NCBI GenBank assembly: GCA_023375785.1 | Contig: SZWC01003578.1 | Location: forward strand, 32,433-74,745 | Source: Penium margaritaceum | Taxonomy: Eukaryota > Streptophyta > Zygnematophyceae > Desmidiales > Peniaceae | DNA: 42,313 nucleotides | Direction of reading: 5' to 3' | In this document: piece by piece, positions 40,533-42,313 of the stretch | How positions within the stretch are numbered: position 1 is the stretch's first letter | Layout of the letters: every line of letters starts with the position of its first letter | Notes under the pieces: model-generated | Database searches by the model: none | Seen by the model: only the letters and a program-made list of their open reading frames with translations | What the model was told of the DNA's origin: nothing | Program-made: the position numbers and the translations under genes

Positions 40533-41009
40533 GTAGGTTGCCGTGATAGACAAGTCAACAACAACTAGAAGGGTGCAAAGAAGACATAGTGCACGGGGTT
40601 GGCAGAAGACATACCTCGTTACCGTGGAAGTTAGAAAGATGGAATAAGTAAAGTGAGCGACGCGACACAGAGGTGCTAACAGTCGGGGAGAGCGAGCGAG
40701 CAGCGAGCTCGATCTCGCTCGTCATTCTCAAAGTTGGTGGATTTGACCCAGCTACCCACTGAAAAGACCCAACTTGTTACCTGTCACTGGCAAAGAAATC
40801 CGCACAAGAACAGGCTGCAGTGAGAAGCCGGCTATGTTCACAACACACGTGCAAGCTGACGAAGCTCTCTTGCCCATTGATGCAAGACGTGGCTCGTCGT
40901 GTAGCCATGCCACCACGATGAAGCAGCCTGCTGGATTGTGTCTCTTGGGTCAGTCACCTGCATCAGTGAGGTGAGCGTGCAACGAGGCAAGAGGTCACCG
41001 TGTGATACT
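40533..41009 (-). repeat. 5' LTR of Copia-2 (interrupted)
   Basis: Aligns with 15366-15757 of the 3' LTR. The match stops at CACCGTGTG (41002), about 22 bp before the expected outer end, where a plus-strand LTR begins at 41010. The missing end should lie beyond the window if the inserted element is complete. Confidence 0.8.
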
Positions 41010-41575
41010 TGTTGTGATGTTGTCAGTCATACACAGTTGTACAGTTGGTTGTGACCACTCGGTCGTGTCCATGCTCGTGCAGGTCCTTGAGGCGGACCCA
41101 GCTGGAGACAGAGTTCCCTGAGGTGATGCTCCATCCGCTGGAGGCAGCCTGGCAGCCTACCCAGTGTACCAGAGGGCTCCCACAGCCCACGGACTACGTT
41201 TGGAGGTCTTCAGGATTTTCTCGGTGGACAGCCCTGCCAGGCTGATTTACATGTTTGTTTTATTACACTCTCCGGCTGTTCCCGGACGTAGGCGTGTGAC
41301 CAGTCGTTGTGTCTGTCTTTTCGTCGTGCATCCGTAGGATCAGACGGCGCTCCGTTTGGACGCTTGTGCGCAGAATTATGGCCAAAACAGTGGTTTTGGG
41401 CCGGTTCAGGTTTGACAGGCACCGCCGTGTGCGCCACCCGCCGTGAGCCACGGCGGCTATTTATGCTGTGGACCTGTCATTTGTTATTCCTCTCTGCATT
41501 TACTTCAGTTGAAGCTTGAGATACAAGTGCACGTGTCTCTCCCTACCCTTGCTGTCCCTTNCAGCAGCAGGTCCT
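41010..41575 (+). mobile_element. LTR of a plus-strand Copia-1-family element
   Basis: TGTTGTGATG at 41010 is the same LTR start as Copia-1 (minus, 11488). The similarity continues in inverted orientation: GTCCATGCTCGTGCAG, GGACCCAGCTGG, CTCCGTTTGGACGCTTGTGCGC, GTGGTTTTGGGCCGG and ACCCTTGCTGTC. The end near 41562-41575 is uncertain and contains a single N (41562). It is either the 5' LTR of an element running out of the window or a solo LTR. It lies in the Copia-2 LTR. Confidence 0.72.
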
Positions 41576-42313
41576 GGTTGGACCCATCACCACCCTGAGT
41601 CGCTTGAAGCGACAAGAGCACGCAGCGACGCATATGCCATCATCCTGATGCGTCAGAAACCGCAACGGCAGGTTCGTGCTGCAGCTGCAGCGTGCCACAA
41701 CGGCTTGAGGCCGTTGGAGCCCTTGCGCGCAGCAGCAGCCGGTCCGAGGCCGCCCGTGTGGCGACTTGGAGCCGCAAACCGGGCGAGCAACAGCACCATC
41801 AGCGAGCAACAGCAGCAGCGGCGGCCGTGGCCACTCAGGCACCAGAGGCACCAGTACCTTTTGTAGGTGCTGACTCCAGCCGTGCAGCTTCCTGGAAGCC
41901 GCACGGACGTGGAGGAGCCGCAGACGCAAATCGCGTCAGCCGCCATCCTCTCTTCACCCGCCTGTGCCGGACTCAAATAGCCACCAAAAGTTGCGCGCTA
42001 TGGCTCGTTGGAAAGCTTAGATCTCAAGCTTTCAATCGCGCCCTTCCTCGCCTCATTTGGAGCTCTGTAGCCTCCAGCATTCACCGTTCCGCATCACTGA
42101 TTTGAATTTTTTCATTTTTTCGGCCTGAGCACAAAATCAGATCGTTTTGGCCATTTTCCCCAGTTTTTGAAGACAAAAATTTCACCATTGTCTTCAGCAT
42201 CCTCAGACGCCTCTGTGGTCCAAATTTCGCTTCATCTGGACAACCTTCAATTTTTAGTGGTGAAAATTTAAATTTTTAAATTTTCAGCACTTAGCCGATT
42301 TTTTGGTCAGAAG
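41576..42313. other. Sequence downstream of the plus-strand LTR
   Basis: No primer binding site or gag motif is recognised. The first 350 bp are GC-rich with CAGCAG clusters, as in the Copia leaders. The last 200 bp are A/T-rich and contain AAATTTAAATTTTTAAATTT-like palindromic sequence (42264-42284). The plus frame at 41692-42105 (137 codons) has no recognisable domain. Confidence 0.45.

Larger units (their letters stand above)
15366..41009 (-). mobile_element. Copia-2 retrotransposon, split by Copia-3
   Basis: A minus-strand Ty1/Copia element in two pieces: 15366-22337 (3' LTR, pol, gag, part of leader) and 39785-41009 (rest of leader, PBS, 5' LTR). The gap is the Copia-3 insertion, bounded by GCTTG at 22333-22337 and 39785-39789. 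The two LTR segments share clear similarity over about 350 bp. The 3' LTR lacks its inner end (about 110 bp missing at the Copia-1 junction), and the 5' LTR is interrupted at 41010 by another element. All genes carry stops or frameshifts. Confidence 0.85.

Overview
The window looks like repeat-dense nuclear DNA from a plant-type eukaryote. The support is a chromodomain Ty3/Gypsy element, several Ty1/Copia elements, TRIM-type miniature elements, and primer binding sites matching initiator-Met tRNA (TGGTATCAGAGC and variants). A streptophyte (land plant or charophyte alga) is my best guess, but the species cannot be read from the sequence. I found no convincing host gene, rRNA, functional tRNA or CRISPR array. 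Almost all recognisable coding sequence is retrotransposon gag/pol in various states of decay.

Region 1 (1-10.9 kb). An unrecognised flank carries a CCATAT hexamer array (676-1084). It is followed by an 8.2 kb LTR element on the minus strand (1148-9346; LTRs of about 440 bp, PBS, PPT, near-perfect 5-bp target duplication) with no recognisable gag or pol, i.e. LARD-like. That element hosts a complete 404-bp TRIM (2363-2766), a degenerate ~24-bp palindromic array (about 5640-6210), a tRNA-derived SINE candidate split by a second complete TRIM (7131-7486), and a GC-rich ~60-bp minisatellite (about 7640-8560). From 9352 to about 10949 I recognise nothing.

Region 2 (10.95-41.0 kb) is a nest of retrotransposons. 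The 3' part of Copia-1 (minus; LTR, RNase H, RT, integrase and protease remnants) abuts Copia-2 (minus; 15366-41009). Copia-2 is split in its leader by Copia-3 (minus; 22338-39784, perfect GCTTG duplication). Copia-3 is itself split in its 5' LTR by a chromodomain Gypsy element (plus; 30880-39246). The Copia-2 5' LTR is in turn cut at 41010 by a plus-strand LTR of the Copia-1 family that runs toward the window end.

The domain order in each element (Gag, zinc knuckle, protease, integrase, RT, RNase H for Copia; Gag, protease, RT, RNase H, integrase, chromodomain for Gypsy) is preserved well enough to annotate. All copies are nevertheless broken by stops, frameshifts or altered active sites. 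Many in-frame stops are TAG or TAA where glutamine is expected, most strikingly in a Copia-3 poly-Gln tract. This fits C-to-T decay of methylated CAG/CGA sites, with a TAR=Gln code as a less likely alternative. Two of the three single N positions sit exactly between tandem copies of 262 and about 307 bp, which suggests unresolved assembly joins.
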